The notes: generated by a model from the letters alone, not told the origin. DNA of 28,214 nucleotides from Fragilaria crotonensis (GCA_022925895.1 JAKSYS010000746.1:1-28214), one strand, 5' to 3'. Counted from the stretch's first letter, positions 1 through 11,251 are shown. Translations and numbers: made by a program.

Positions 1-2265
1 TACCCAGTGCTGGACTCTGCTTTGCACTCTATACTAGCTCCAATGCGGCGGTTCGAGTGCACACGGGTGAAGCATATCTATACGCAATTTTTTTATTAGT
101 CACCAACGTAGCCCCTAGTATCAATTTCACGTTTCACTGGTTTCATGTATGCGAATATCTTTGAGTAGAAAAAAGTCTATCATTATCGTTCCACCATGGT
201 GGGCCGACCCCCAATGCACCGCAAGAACCATAACTTTGCCTGCTTCCATGTCGGAATGCTGTATAACCGTACTAGATACATGGCAGCAAGACAAGAAAAC
301 CATCGGGAGATGCGACCGCAACCTCCAAATGATGATGATTCTCCACGCGTGGCGGAAGGTCCGCTTCAACTTGTTGTCCACTACCAGCACCAACCAGCAG
401 CATAGGAACATTCGCGTGTATGAATTGATGAGGATCGTCCGAAGGACGAAGAAAGAAATGCTGGTATCGAGATCATTGAGCTAGTACAAGGAACTACATT
501 GTAAGGCTCACGTCAATGAGATCGAGACACACGACAAGCACGGCATCCAATGCTTCCACTTGTGATCCGATGATGCAAACCATTGAATGATATTCCAGTG
601 TAGACTGGTGTCATGTTGAAGCGGACGCTTCCAAAACACAACAATATGCATCAGGCAGCTCAGCGTAAGGCAGCATGATTGACTCACGAGACAGGAGGAA
701 ACAGCTACAACTGCGGATGTTGATGCATCCCACTGATCCCGATTTGGAAATAAACAAGGTTGGAAGAGGTGGTGACACATACGCTCCCTTGGTTGGCCTT
801 GACTGAAGCTTGAATGCGACAATACTCCCAAATGGTTCCTTCTGCGGTGATATTGTGTGCCGATTAAAAGTGGGACACCACATTGTGGATCCTATCGAAT
901 CGAACGCTGCGTGTTGCCAAAACAGTCTTCATCGGTACAATCTCAATGTTATTGAGATGCCGTGCTGATTTTGAGACAGATGGGAATCTTCAAATCAGTT
1001 CCAAGAGAGATTTGGTTGCCATTCTACAAATGACCATGTTGTGCTTTCGGATTGGCTGATGTGACGTCCAGCAGCAGTGACACTTGCGTGTGTACCGGCC
1101 GACTGTGGGATGATTTTGTATGTCGGTTTGAATCTGGTTGAGGACTTGCATTTAGACTTCCTATGCTTTCGGCTTTTCAGATCCTACGTATGAGCTGCAC
1201 TTTGGTCACAAGATCATGTACAGGTTGTTAGCGACCCGAAACCATTGCCGAGTTCGACTGTGCTGTGAGCAGATTGACTTGTGGATGATTAGATAGTGAT
1301 GCACAGAAGTAGAGCTCTTCTCAAAGAAAATTGCGCTTGGTGTTGCATGAAGGGGTAATTCACTCCAGAGCAGCAAATACTTTGTCTCGTCCTGCGCAAT
1401 GCGACTTGATAGCTCCACTAGACAATAACAAGTGATGTGACGTAGTATCTGCCGTAAAACCTGGTTTGCGATAGAGAATGAAGATGAACTTGTGTACAAT
1501 AAACTAGGTTCTCAGCACTGTTGTAATGTGAACGATCTGGACTCCATTCCAAGAGGGTCGGAGGTGGCAGGAGACAGGAGCTATGATCGGCACGCAAGGT
1601 ACTGAAAATAGATTTCCACAGCAGCTGTACATTTTGTACCAGCATCTCCTTGACGTGGGAAGAAAATATTGTGAAAAACCGTGTGCACTCGAACCGCCGC
1701 CTTGGAGGTCGTACATATGCTGGTGTACGATAAGCTCCAGAGTGGTGGTTTGTGATTTGTGGTGATGGGTGATGGGTGATATTCCGAGAGTACTCTTACG
1801 CCAATGTTATTATATTCTTGAGTCGAATAGTCCAACATTCTACAGGCTCCACTGTGCCTACCACCCTAATGGCAGCAGACATCAATATGACCACCCTATC
1901 GCCTGGGAGGACTCTGAATGCCAGGTACTATACTGCTAGATATGCCTATCACTAATTGACAAGTAGCATCCACGTCCGCACTACGCACAACACACTCGCT
2001 AGACGATCAACTATTGAGAGCGGTCCGTATCTAGATGTTGCAGTCAGGCATGACGCAATAGCTACAACAAGTGGCAGCTTCAAATATCGTCTGGATTGAA
2101 CGTTTCCGCATCGTTTCCTACGGACAGCATTGCATTTGAAGGAGCTTGCCGAAGCGTATCTATTTCTTCACATTGAAGGAACTTGCTTCTTCCCTCCATA
2201 TGATGAGTTGCCCTTTATAAGAGAAACCAAATAGTATTGCATTTGAAGCGTATGCTACCGCTTAT
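1..2265. other. Gene-free left flank
   Basis: I find no gene here that I can support. The open frames on both strands are short, overlap each other, and show no recognisable domain or targeting signal. The only local structure is a short GTGATGG run near 1761-1780 and an imperfect duplication near 2129-2278. It may be intergenic sequence or a decayed gene or element. A single-exon gene of ordinary length is unlikely, but a gene made of short exons cannot be excluded by eye. Confidence 0.5.
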
Positions 2266-2278
2266 TTATTTCTTGATG
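2129..2278. repeat. Imperfect duplication at the 3' end of the membrane-protein gene
   Basis: The 13-mer ATTGCATTTGAAG occurs at 2129-2141 and again at 2236-2248. Each copy is followed by AAGCGTAT and then TATTTCTT. The second copy runs into the last codons of the minus-strand gene ending at 2266. This looks like a small local duplication of the gene's 3' end and trailer. Confidence 0.45.
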
Positions 2279-2937
2279 TAGAATCCATTGGGCAAGTCAT
2301 ATCCCTCCCTCCAAGTCATGCCGTTGTCCTTCGTAAAAAATTCCCTCACACGCACTAGCATTTCAACTTCCGCATCGTATTTTGGCGCAAGTCGCACCAT
2401 ATTTAACCCCACGACCACCGTAGCGAGGAAGTATAACAAGTACAGATTGAGCAGCAGCTTCGTCGAGACAGGAGCTGATATCGAAAGCGAGGATTCCAGT
2501 CTCCAGAATGATACTGCCAACAACGCACCACCAAGAGCCATGCTTGGGATTGCCATTTCGGGTAACCCAACGAGTGCAAAATACACGATACTGATGAGAT
2601 AGTAACAAGCTTCGAGAGGCAATGCGGCGCATGTGACAAACTGACAAGCATTGTTGGAAAATGGACTCGTGAGCATTCCCAGCGATCCGAGACCCAAGAT
2701 AACGCCCTTCAAAATATTGGCAGGGACAAGATTACCCAAAAGCTTCGTCTGAATTCCATTTGGACCAGATTCAAATGGAACCATGCGACCGGCATCGCCC
2801 AGCCAGGCCTGGCCAGCACCGGGAGATATCCAATCGGAGAAAGCCGGGTCGAAGAATTCCTTGATCATAAGGAAAGTGCCAACGGAGCCGAGAACGACTA
2901 TAAGGAAGGTGGATAACCACCAGGAGGTGAGTGACAT
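2266..2937 (-). CDS. Multi-pass membrane protein of unknown function
   Basis: I do not recognise this 223-aa protein. The start was chosen at 2937 because that ATG sits in a strong GCCACCATGT context; a further in-frame ATG lies upstream at 2952. Residues about 5-25 form a hydrophobic stretch that could be a signal anchor. Further hydrophobic segments lie near residues 75-95, 103-125, 128-147 and 160-182, which suggests four or five membrane spans. The C-terminal 40 residues are hydrophilic and charged. The section between the first two segments is rich in Gly, Pro and Asn. There is no obvious plastid ASAFAP motif, so an endomembrane or mitochondrial location is possible. The single long open frame and strong start context support a real gene; its function is unknown. 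Confidence 0.65.
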   Translation of the reverse strand: MSLTSWWLSTFLIVVLGSVGTFLMIKEFFDPAFSDWISPGAGQAWLGDAGRMVPFESGPNGIQTKLLGNLVPANILKGVILGLGSLGMLTSPFSNNACQFVTCAALPLEACYYLISIVYFALVGLPEMAIPSMALGGALLAVSFWRLESSLSISAPVSTKLLLNLYLLYFLATVVVGLNMVRLAPKYDAEVEMLVRVREFFTKDNGMTWREGYDLPNGFYIKK

Positions 2938-3484
2938 GGTGGCGGATCGCATTATTAAATAGGGCTGGCTTGATATGGATGGCGAATGTATGAAGATGAA
3001 CAGAAAGCACGTGATTGTACTCGGACGACACAAAAGTAGGAACTCATCCGATGCCCAATGACAGCATTGAAGTCGAACTGAAGAATCAGGGACATGAGCT
3101 CGCTACAAGTACTGGAGTATTAATCGTACAGCTGAGTACTGGTTTTGTGTGAGCACTCGAGTGCCGGTTAAACAGTCAGTCACTAGCTAACTACTAGTAG
3201 AGTACTAGTAGTAGAGTAGACTCGAGAATACTCGTAATACAGAGAATTAACTCTGGAATTCTAATGGAAACTGGAAACAAGTATTACGAAGAAACAAGTT
3301 ATATATCTTGGAAGCACGATGTCAGTTTAGGTCCACCTGTACGAGAAAAAGCATTTCGGGCAACGGGTGACAATAGCAAGCTGTACCTAACAGTGAGAAT
3401 ACTTCATATTGCAATCGACTCCATTGCCTTCCACCTGTGTCCTGTTGGAAAAAAGAAAAGAGGGCGTAATGACGATCAGTGCGA
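2938..3484. other. Intergenic region upstream of the membrane-protein gene
   Basis: No gene seen. The section 3185-3240 is a low-complexity run of TAGTAG/GTACTAG words. A 97-codon plus-strand open frame at 3264-3557 overlaps the histone H2A trailer and has no recognisable features, so it is not called. Confidence 0.5.
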
Positions 3485-3516
3485 CTTTGTTGTTTTGGGT
3501 GGATTTTGTAAAATCC
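3485..3516 (-). promoter_or_regulatory. Histone mRNA 3' stem-loop and downstream element of H2A
   Basis: On the minus strand, 50 nt after the H2A stop, a 16-nt hairpin at 3516-3501 has stem GGATTT/AAATCC and loop TACA. It is followed by ACCC and, 10 nt after the stem, by ACAAAG (3490-3485). This is the layout of animal replication-dependent histone 3' ends: 6-bp stem, 4-nt loop, ACCCA tail, and a purine-rich element that pairs with U7 snRNA. By analogy it would bind SLBP and direct cleavage without polyadenylation. Confidence 0.85.
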
Positions 3517-3566
3517 GGTTGTTGGCGAGGGAGTGTTTCCCTCAGTTGAGGCGCTGAATAATGAAT

Positions 3567-3941
3567 TTATTTGGCGCTCTTTTTTGGAAGAAGGACAGCG
3601 TGGATGTTTGGCAAGACACCACCAGACGCGATAGTGACTCCTCCAAGAAGCTTGTTGAGCTCCTCGTCGTTCTTGATGGCGAGGGTAAGGTGACGTGGCA
3701 CGATACGGCTCTTCTTGTTATCACGGGCGGCATTTCCGGCGAGTTCGAGGATCTCGGCACAGAGGTACTCGAGGACAGCGGCCAAGTAAACGGGGGCGCC
3801 GGCACCCATTCGAGTGGCATACTTTCCTTGACGAAGGTAACGCCCGATACGACCGACTGGGAACTGAAGACCAGCCTTGGAGGAAGCAGTGGTGGACTTC
3901 TTCTCACCACGGCCTCCCTTACCCTTTCCTTTTCCTGACAT
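3567..3941 (-). CDS. H2A: Histone H2A
   Basis: This is a core nucleosomal histone of 124 aa, the normal length. The basic N-terminus begins [10 protein letters not shown] and is followed by the H2A histone-fold signature [17 protein letters not shown] at about residues 21-37. The acidic-patch region and [14 protein letters not shown] follow, then [15 protein letters not shown] near the C-terminus. There is no SQE[F/Y] C-terminal motif, so it is not the H2A.X type. An in-frame extension runs upstream, but MSGKG is the expected start. The gene has no intron. It is divergently paired with H2B across a 289-bp promoter and ends in a histone stem-loop, which points to S-phase expression. Confidence 0.97.
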   Translation of the reverse strand: MSGKGKGKGGRGEKKSTTASSKAGLQFPVGRIGRYLRQGKYATRMGAGAPVYLAAVLEYLCAEILELAGNAARDNKKSRIVPRHLTLAIKNDEELNKLLGGVTIASGGVLPNIHAVLLPKKSAK

Positions 3942-4230
3942 GATTGCTTTGTAGTTGTTATGAGTGAAGCGGAATTGCTTTTTTGTGAGCTTCCAATGGA
4001 AGTCTGCGTTGCAACTTGATTCGAAAATGTTTGACATGCGCGCGCTCGATAGATTTAGCTCTGTACAAAGATGGAGTGTCTGTCTCCATCCGTTTTGATT
4101 GCTCGTTCAGAATGGCGCGGCGTAGGAATGTACCTACCAACTTTCGTAGACCGCTTGTACGTACCGCCTATTGTTTCCTCTCCTCTTATCGAAGCTCACA
4201 AAACTCGATCGAGATTTCTTTATCGCAACC
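3942..4230. promoter_or_regulatory. Shared divergent promoter of H2A and H2B
   Basis: This is the 289-bp gap between the two histone start codons. It holds TGGCGCGG at 4113-4120, which resembles the E2F/DP consensus and recurs upstream of the other histone genes. A CCAAT box lies at 3993-3997. I see no clear TATA box. Bidirectional control of the pair is inferred from the geometry. Confidence 0.6.
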
Positions 4231-4651
4231 ATGGCCAAGACACCTTCCAAGCAATCTGCCAAGGCCCCTAAGAAGGCCTCGACTTCCACCAAGTCTAAGA
4301 AGCGTACCGAGACCTACTCTTCTTACATCTACAAGGTTCTCAAGCAGGTCCACCCCGATACCGGTATCTCCAAGAAGGGCATGTCCATCATGAACTCCTT
4401 CATTAACGACATCTTCGAGCGTATCGCCACTGAGGCTGGAAAGTTGGCAACCTACAACAAGAAGGCTACCCTGTAAGTTTGATGAACATGACGAAACGTT
4501 TCCTCGCCGTAACCACGATCTCACCTTACCACTCAAATACAGTTCCAGCAGAGAGATTCAGACTGCCGTTCGCCTCATGCTCCCTGGTGAGCTCGCCAAG
4601 CATGCCGTCAGTGAGGGAACCAAGGCCGTCACCAAATTCTCCTCTGCTTAA
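4231..4651 (+). CDS. H2B: Histone H2B (two exons)
   Basis: This core nucleosomal histone is encoded by exons 4231-4472 and 4543-4651, giving 116 aa. The intron 4473-4542 (70 bp, GTAAGT...ACAG) splits a Leu codon, and without splicing the frame stops at 4476. The Lys-rich tail [15 protein letters not shown] is followed by the H2B fold: [18 protein letters not shown], then [16 protein letters not shown], then after the intron [20 protein letters not shown]. The C-terminus AVTKFSSA resembles the usual VTKYTSS end. The ATG at 4231 lies in ACCATGG; an upstream in-frame open stretch is ignored. An intron in a stem-loop histone gene would be unusual in animals. Confidence 0.96.
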
Positions 4652-4695
4652 GCAGCAAATGACAAGAAGTGTTCAAAGAATGCTCTCAAACAACC

Positions 4696-4726
4696 GGATT
4701 TTTCAAAATCCACCCCATCAACAAAG
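4696..4726 (+). promoter_or_regulatory. Histone mRNA 3' stem-loop and downstream element of H2B
   Basis: The hairpin at 4696-4711 has stem GGATTT/AAATCC and loop TTCA and lies 44 nt after the H2B stop. It is followed by ACCCC and then ACAAAG at 4721-4726, 9 nt beyond the stem. It has the same layout as the elements behind the other four histone genes. Confidence 0.87.
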
Positions 4727-5812
4727 TCACCTCTGTAATCACTTTGCTCAATTGACCCTATGCATGGGACCAACTTCGGTAGTAAAGTAGTTCAGGAAAT
4801 CTCTTTTGAATTCCAATCGAGAGGCTGTGTCGACAAGTAATGCTATCCTTTATTGCACGGCAGTACTGTAAGTATGCCTAGTACAAAACGACATTGAAAC
4901 AGTGTGCTTGCTATACCGTTTTCGAGGAGAGACGACTCCACTCACTCGTGGTGATAATGGGGAATCTGGTTGTTTACCAATAATCTAGACCTTGCTTTGT
5001 TCTTCAATTTTTGTGGTCGTTCCTGCATAAGTCGAGCACGTCAATGACAGATGAATATGTGCCTGTCCCACCTCAACAAATTAGCGAGCGGCAATCCTCC
5101 GTTGCGAGATGGCGAAAAGTTGGGCCTGTAAGACCATGGTGCACTAGAGCTGGGTTGTCGTGTTGGGAGCATTGCTTTGTTTTTACCCTGGTAGTGCAGT
5201 ACGGAAAGAGACTCCGCGCTTTGTGTATCTATTTATCATGCATTAGAAGTGTTCGTATAAGCCTGAAAGAGGTGTGCATAGCTAAGGGCATCGTGCATGC
5301 TAGCATGATTCATGTTTCATGTGTTCATGTGACATGTGACTGTCGGAGCAAGATCACATGCGACGAAACTCAGCGCTCAAGGCAGGAGCTTGCACGCCGC
5401 ACCAGGAGTGATTCACAGGAGTTAAATAATTCATCAAGGATAGAGATGAAGATATCGACAAGTGAATTTAAAATTTGACGTCTTGCATCAGTCCGCCTGA
5501 AGGGCATCGTCCAAAGTGGCGCGGATAAAGGTGAGTAGAAAATGTACCATCACACTGTCGTAGGCTTGTACTCCAGTACAGGACCCGTCACTTGCGACTT
5601 CACACAAACGTTTCAAACGAAAAGGTAAATCTGATGGCGCATGACGTCCTGCTTTCAAGAGCGTTCCTTTCGATCGAGAGAGTCCAATGAGCGATTCGGA
5701 GAGATATGCTATCTGTTATCAGCGGTTGTTTTGATCACCTCGTAGTTCGTTCCGTCTGAAATGCATTTCTGACAAAACTCTTCAACGCGATTTGCAGTTT
5801 ACTCTCATTACC
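4727..5812. promoter_or_regulatory. Region upstream of H1
   Basis: No gene is called. TGGCGCGG at 5517-5524 matches the octamer in the other histone promoters and lies about 290 bp before the H1 ATG. A block at 5296-5340 contains six CATG words. A 155-codon plus-strand open frame (5011-5478) has no ATG at its start, no recognisable domain and atypical composition, so it is treated as chance. Confidence 0.5.
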
Positions 5813-6398
5813 ATGACCTACAAGGAAGACATCGTCGCGGCCATCGCGGAGCTCAAGGAACGCAATGGATCGTCCGCGATCGCAATCAAGAAGTTGATGC
5901 AGTCCAAGCCTCCCAAGGACAAGAAGTGGTTTAACTACACCTTCTTGCAGGCCCTCAAGAGCGGAGTTACCAGCGGTGATTTCATCCAGCTCAAGAACTC
6001 CTACAAGCTCTCCGCTGACTTCAAGAAGGCTTCTACCGCCAAGCCAAAGGCCAAGGCAGTCGTTGCCAAGAAGAAGGCAACTGCAACGAAGAAAGTTTCT
6101 GCTCCTAAGAAGAAGGCTAACCGCGACAAAGGCGAAGACATCTACCACCAAGAAGGTTTCGGCTCCAAAGAAGAAGGCTACCGCCCCAAAGAAGCCCTCT
6201 GCTACTAAGAAGGTGTCTGCTCCAAAGAAGCCTTCGGTTAAGAAGGATTCTGCTCCCAAAAAGGAAAAGGCTGCCCCTAAGAAGAAGGTCGCAGCACCTA
6301 AGAAGGTTGCGGCTCCAAAGAAGAAGGCACCTGTCACCAAGAAGGCCCCGGCTCCAAAGAAGGAAAAGGCGCCTGTTCCTGAGGCCAAGGCGGAGTAG
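5813..6398 (+). CDS. H1: Histone H1, tail interrupted by a one-base frame change
   Basis: This is a linker histone that binds DNA at the nucleosome entry and exit. From ATG 5813 the first ~75 residues form an H15 winged-helix domain (YKEDIVAAIAELKERNGSS, then KKWFNYTFLQALKSGV). A Lys/Ala/Pro tail with KK(V/A)xAPKK repeats follows. At 6119-6120 the reading frame breaks: GCTAACCGCGAC appears to carry one extra A compared with the later repeat GCTACCGCC. Read as given, the frame leaves the basic tail and stops at 6208. The typical H1 tail continues without interruption in the +1 frame to the stop at 6398. The surplus base may be a real mutation, an allelic variant or an assembly error. A 58-nt GT-AG intron (6095-6152) would also restore the frame, but its donor GTTTCT is poor. 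The intact 3' stem-loop supports a functional gene. Confidence 0.9.
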
Positions 6399-6457
6399 GC
6401 AATGAAGTGATCTGTTATCGCCAATCCCGGGGCCATGCGGGTCCCAAACTAAAACCT

Positions 6458-6488
6458 GGATTTTTTAAAATCCACCCAAATCACAAAG
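6458..6488 (+). promoter_or_regulatory. Histone mRNA 3' stem-loop and downstream element of H1
   Basis: The hairpin at 6458-6473 has stem GGATTT/AAATCC and loop TTTA. It is followed by ACCCA and then ACAAAG at 6483-6488, 9 nt beyond the stem. It lies 59 nt after the stop of the +1-frame tail, which is the spacing seen for the other histones. This supports that tail as the true end of H1. Confidence 0.87.
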
Positions 6489-6705
6489 AATCCTCAATTC
6501 ATCGACATCTCTTGCATCACAAAAAAGCATTCGTGTTGGGACCGGAACACGACACCACTTTCGTTACTTGACTGTTGAGGAACTTAATCTGACATTTAAA
6601 TGAATTCGCCTTGGGAATTCACGAAGTTTCATCGTATAGCCATGATATAATTGAATATAGTTGCCTGCAATCGATCTATTTAACTCAAAGTGCTTTCAAG
6701 CTATA

Positions 6706-7784
6706 TCAAATCTCCACGTCAGAAGGATAATCATCGTCAACCCACTCAACATCTGCAAGTTCCATGTCAGGCGGGAAGTCGTCCGAGCTGTCTGTTGTAT
6801 CAGACGAACTTGCCTCCTTTTCCTCGATTACCGTTTTGTCAAGGGCACCAGCGCGGACAAAGACACGAAGCTGATCAACCACACCAAGTTTGCTTCGACT
6901 AATGCGAAGGGTGTCGTCCAAATAGGTGGTATCAAAGGAGCCAGTATTCAAGAATTCTCCAAAAGGTACATCAATGCCCAAAATCTCGGCACCGGCAGGA
7001 TCCAACAATTGACTTGTTCCCGCAACATTAACTACCGGTATTAGGAAGCAACGGAAAACATGAAAGTTAGGAATCGTTTGACATCAAGCTAATTTCTTTT
7101 GACGACAAACCGAGTAGAGTACTTACGAACAACACTTTGCAAACTCAGCTTTGTCGTGAGGGTAGGGATGATACTCTCAACCTCCGCCTTATGCACCAGG
7201 GTCACCGTCGACTTTGTTAACTCCAACGGATTGAGATTGAACGACTTGAGGACATCTGGTAGATTCTCGAGCACCTCTGCCAATGTGGAAGGTGGCATGT
7301 ACTCAATCACATGATCCACTCGATCGACAGTGGTGCTACCGTGTATCGAACGAATGCGCTGCACGACCTTAATGCTACGATCGAAAGATTGACGAGCCTG
7401 TTTGAGAGGGCCTTCGTTAAGGAATGGAATCTTGGAGGTGTCGATGCCTGTCATCTCGGTTGCGACAGTCGTACACAGCAATACCCAATCGCCTTGATAG
7501 AGATTTTGAAAATCATCAAGCGTTGGAGGCGAAGCCACCGCTTCAAGTTCGGCAACGGCCTGAGTCAAGTCGGACTTGGCCTTTGAATCGTAGACGAACA
7601 CACCAAAATCAGATTTGATGCGCTCAGCGACGCTAATGAGACTTTCCTTGGTAGCATGCGCTGTCGCTAGAGCATGCAAGGGCGACGACCTGGTCAAGAA
7701 TGACGGTTTTACGATCGCATTTTGACTTTGAAAAGCGGTAGAGACAGGCACCAATAGCGTGAAGAACATAAACGATTTCATCAT
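6706..7784 (-). CDS. Plastid fibrillin / PAP-family protein (two exons)
   Basis: Exons are 7784-7127 and 7031-6706; the intron 7126-7032 (95 bp) begins GTAAGT and ends GGTAG. The protein is 327 aa. A signal peptide (residues 1-17) ends VSTA|F, a diatom ASAFAP-type motif, so it should pass through the ER into the plastid. The mature part matches the plastid-lipid-associated protein family: an early LTQAVAELEAV helix and a YQGDWVLLCTT strand, then the C-terminal barrel FDTTYLDDTLRISR...LRVFVR in exon 2. The family binds lipids or carotenoids in plastoglobules and thylakoids. The last ~30 residues are acidic and Ser/Asp-rich. Without splicing, exon 1 would stop at 7089 and lose the C-terminal barrel motif. 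It sits between H1 and H4 with no evident functional link to the histones. Confidence 0.88.
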
Positions 7785-8423
7785 GCTTCCCTTTTGTGGC
7801 GATTTTTATCGTAGTCTATCCAGAGTGGCAGAGGGCGTTCGACGACGATGGTGTGGCATATGCTGATTTCAGACTTCAATCATATCTTGTACTCGAGTAT
7901 GCTGGAGGCTGGAGTGTGGAATGTTGGAACAGCTGTTCTACCGAGTTCCAGTAAATTACGGTTTGTGCGTTTGCCCAAGTAACTGTACTTAAAACGTAAC
8001 AGTACTTTCGACGTCAGAGTAGAGTGTACTGTACCTGTTACATACCTTTTACCTTGTGGTGCCCGTTTGTACTTCGTATGTTCATACATGAATCCTGTGG
8101 ATTCCCAGAATCGGACAACAACAGAACCGCGACAAGGAGGCTTGCATTCATAATGGAGTCAACATCTCGTCATCGAGTACAACGTGCAAGGTGTTGTACC
8201 ACAAGTGATCACAAGTGGAATACACGAACATCACAGTTTCCTTCAGGTTAAGTTGAACGAACTGTACTTCGCATTAAGCATGTTACAATAGCGCACAAGG
8301 TCATACGGACTTGACGTTCCTCTCTGAGTGCATGACACCGGAGACGCGATGAATTACAGGTACTACGAGAGAGTAAGAGTTGACCTGAGTGTTAACTCAA
8401 GACACGGTCTTTTTGCAATGTGC
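7785..8423. other. Intergenic region between fibrillin and the H4 trailer
   Basis: No gene or RNA seen. The part next to 7784 should hold the fibrillin promoter. Several GTAC-containing words occur (near 7890 and 7980-8040), as in other intergenic stretches of this window. Confidence 0.5.
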
Positions 8424-8454
8424 CTTTGTTGTTGGGGTGGATTTTGAAAAATCC
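8424..8454 (-). promoter_or_regulatory. Histone mRNA 3' stem-loop and downstream element of H4
   Basis: On the minus strand the hairpin at 8454-8439 has stem GGATTT/AAATCC and loop TTCA. It is followed by ACCCC and then ACAAAG (8429-8424), 9 nt beyond the stem. It lies 64 nt after the H4 stop and has the same hairpin sequence as the H2B element. Confidence 0.87.
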
Positions 8455-8518
8455 GGTTGATTTGATTTGGCTCATACGAACACAGGAAGTGTCGAATGGG
8501 CGTGGCTTTTGAGGGTGC

Positions 8519-9696
<1,178 letters not shown>

Positions 9697-9753
9697 ATTG
9701 TTTGCCTTGCGTTTCCGACTCTCGTGAACGCAAGCAAACAAAACCAACAAACT

Positions 9754-9785
9754 GGTTTCCTTCGAAACCACCCAAACCTACAAAG
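9754..9785 (+). promoter_or_regulatory. Histone mRNA 3' stem-loop and downstream element of H3
   Basis: The hairpin at 9754-9769 has stem GGTTTC/GAAACC and loop CTTC. It is followed by ACCCA and then ACAAAG at 9780-9785, 10 nt beyond the stem. The stem sequence differs from the other four but the changes are compensated (for example C-G replacing T-A at the loop-closing pair), so the fold itself is conserved. Confidence 0.87.
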
Positions 9786-10213
9786 ACAATACAAATTGGA
9801 ATTGCACGAGGACATGGCAAGTACTCCGTACTCGGAGTCCTTGACATAAAAAAGAGCATCTCACTCTGTAGTCTATAGTTTAATGGAACCTTGTACACGG
9901 ATTACTATAGAGAAAAGTCAGTATAATTTCATCAGGATGAGGTATGAGGCAACTGTACGCTTGTAGCTCACTTGCTTTGAGTAGATGCAGCTGATGATCA
10001 AATCCGCATCGTCTCGAGACATGACAGTAAGCAGTAAATTCTGTACAGTAACGTTCATTCACCCCGTCGCAGAACAGACCGCGTCTTCGATCCATCCACG
10101 CACACCACCAACCAAAATATTTGATGTGAAGTGTGAAGCTTATAAAACATTTGGAATCTGAAATACGCCTCGAGTGAGTTCCAAAACTGTACACTTCGCT
10201 TTCCGATTTGACC
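9786..10213. promoter_or_regulatory. Upstream region of the RRM protein gene
   Basis: No gene is called. TATAAAA at 10141-10147 lies 67 bp before the ATG at 10214 and is a reasonable TATA box. Minus-strand open frames here overlap the 5' part of the RRM gene and are unlikely to be real. Confidence 0.5.
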
Positions 10214-11251
10214 ATGGGAACAGACAAAGACGACAACAAATGGAAAGATGCAATTGTATCCACTCTCCAAGGAGGTGGTGACAAAAAGAATGGGAAGTTA
10301 CCAGTCAAGGAATTGCGAAAAGCTGTCCTTCTCAGTCTGCAACTGGACACATCCGACAAGGGTGCCAAAAAGAGCTTCAAAACGATTGTTCAAGCGCTCG
10401 AAGATGACGGAATTCTATCATTGAGTGCCGAAGGAATCGTCAAACTCAAGAAGAAGAAACAAAAGGACAAAAAGAAAATGAAACGTTCAACAGAAGGTGA
10501 CGACGACGAGGCTCCTCAGAAGAAGGTAAAGATCGAGAAATCAAAGGAAGAACACCGAGAAAAGGATGGTGAACAAGACGAAGATGACGTTGAAGATGCG
10601 GTGCCTCAACATCAAGACAAGGCACCTTCTGCTGACAAGAATAAGCCTTGCAAGGGCAATCCTCAGGGTGTCACTAGACTATTCTTGGGCAATCTTCCTT
10701 TTTCTGTCGATGAAGCGTCGCTAGGAGACTTTCTTCCTGGCACTGTTACTCACATCAAGTGGATTACCGACAAGGAAACTGGAAAATTTTATGGATCTGC
10801 TTTCATCGAGATGGATACTGCAGAGCATGCGGGGCAAGCTGTAGCCAAGGCAGGACAGCAATTGATGGGAAGGCCAGTTAAGATTAACTTTGCTCCATCC
10901 CTTCCGGGCGATGTTTGGCCTCCAACGAAGAAGACCGTGACTGGCGGTGGTAGTGGCGGAGGCCATGCTGGCGGCGTCGGTGTGAAGGCAATGAGCGAAA
11001 AACCAGAGAACTGTTGCAAGCTGTTCATTGGAAATTTGAGCTATGATATTGACGATGAAGGCATTTCAAAGTTCTTTGCAAATGTAGGTGCCGAAGTCAA
11101 AGCTGTGCGTTGGATACACCACAAAGACACGGGTGATTTCAAGGGTGTAGGATTTGTAGAATTCTGGAATACAGAAGCGTGCGAAAAAGGCGCTACATTG
11201 AATGGAAAGAATCTCCTTGGAAGACCAATTCGAATTGACTGGACCGACTGA
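10214..11251 (+). CDS. Nucleolar-type RNA-binding protein with two RRM domains
   Basis: The 345-aa protein starts at ATG 10214 in ACCATGG context. Residues ~8-76 form an N-terminal helical module that could be a winged helix (KWKDAIVSTL...GILSLSAEGIVKL). Residues ~78-145 are a Lys/Asp/Glu-rich, nuclear-localisation-like linker. RRM1 spans ~154-227, with RNP2 LFLGNL and RNP1 KFYGSAFIEM. A Gly-rich linker follows (~243-256), then RRM2 at ~268-343, with RNP2 LFIGNL and RNP1 FKGVGFVEF. The order, acidic/basic tract then tandem RRMs, resembles nucleolin-type or Nop-type factors in pre-rRNA processing. The exact orthologue is not certain. It is a single exon. Confidence 0.9.
   Translation: MGTDKDDNKWKDAIVSTLQGGGDKKNGKLPVKELRKAVLLSLQLDTSDKGAKKSFKTIVQALEDDGILSLSAEGIVKLKKKKQKDKKKMKRSTEGDDDEAPQKKVKIEKSKEEHREKDGEQDEDDVEDAVPQHQDKAPSADKNKPCKGNPQGVTRLFLGNLPFSVDEASLGDFLPGTVTHIKWITDKETGKFYGSAFIEMDTAEHAGQAVAKAGQQLMGRPVKINFAPSLPGDVWPPTKKTVTGGGSGGGHAGGVGVKAMSEKPENCCKLFIGNLSYDIDDEGISKFFANVGAEVKAVRWIHHKDTGDFKGVGFVEFWNTEACEKGATLNGKNLLGRPIRIDWTD

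Noticed and set aside
508-883. Two overlapping minus-strand frames in the left flank
   Set aside because: They overlap each other in different frames, with no domain, targeting signal or splice context that would support either.
1206-1838. Series of short overlapping minus-strand frames
   Set aside because: Three frames compete over the same DNA and none reads like a protein; I could not join them by plausible introns.
2266-3033. N-terminally extended form of the membrane protein
   Set aside because: The extension to 3033 has no ATG at its start; the ATG at 2937 has a strong start context.
3264-3557. 97-codon plus-strand frame ending near H2A
   Set aside because: It overlaps the H2A trailer, including the stem-loop on the opposite strand, and shows no domain.
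5011-5478. 155-codon plus-strand open frame between H2B and H1
   Set aside because: It has no ATG at its start, no recognisable domain, and Cys/Ser/Arg-rich chance-like composition; it sits in the H1 upstream region.
9880-10380. 166-codon minus-strand frame
   Set aside because: It is antisense to the start of the RRM gene and its promoter, and has no recognisable features.
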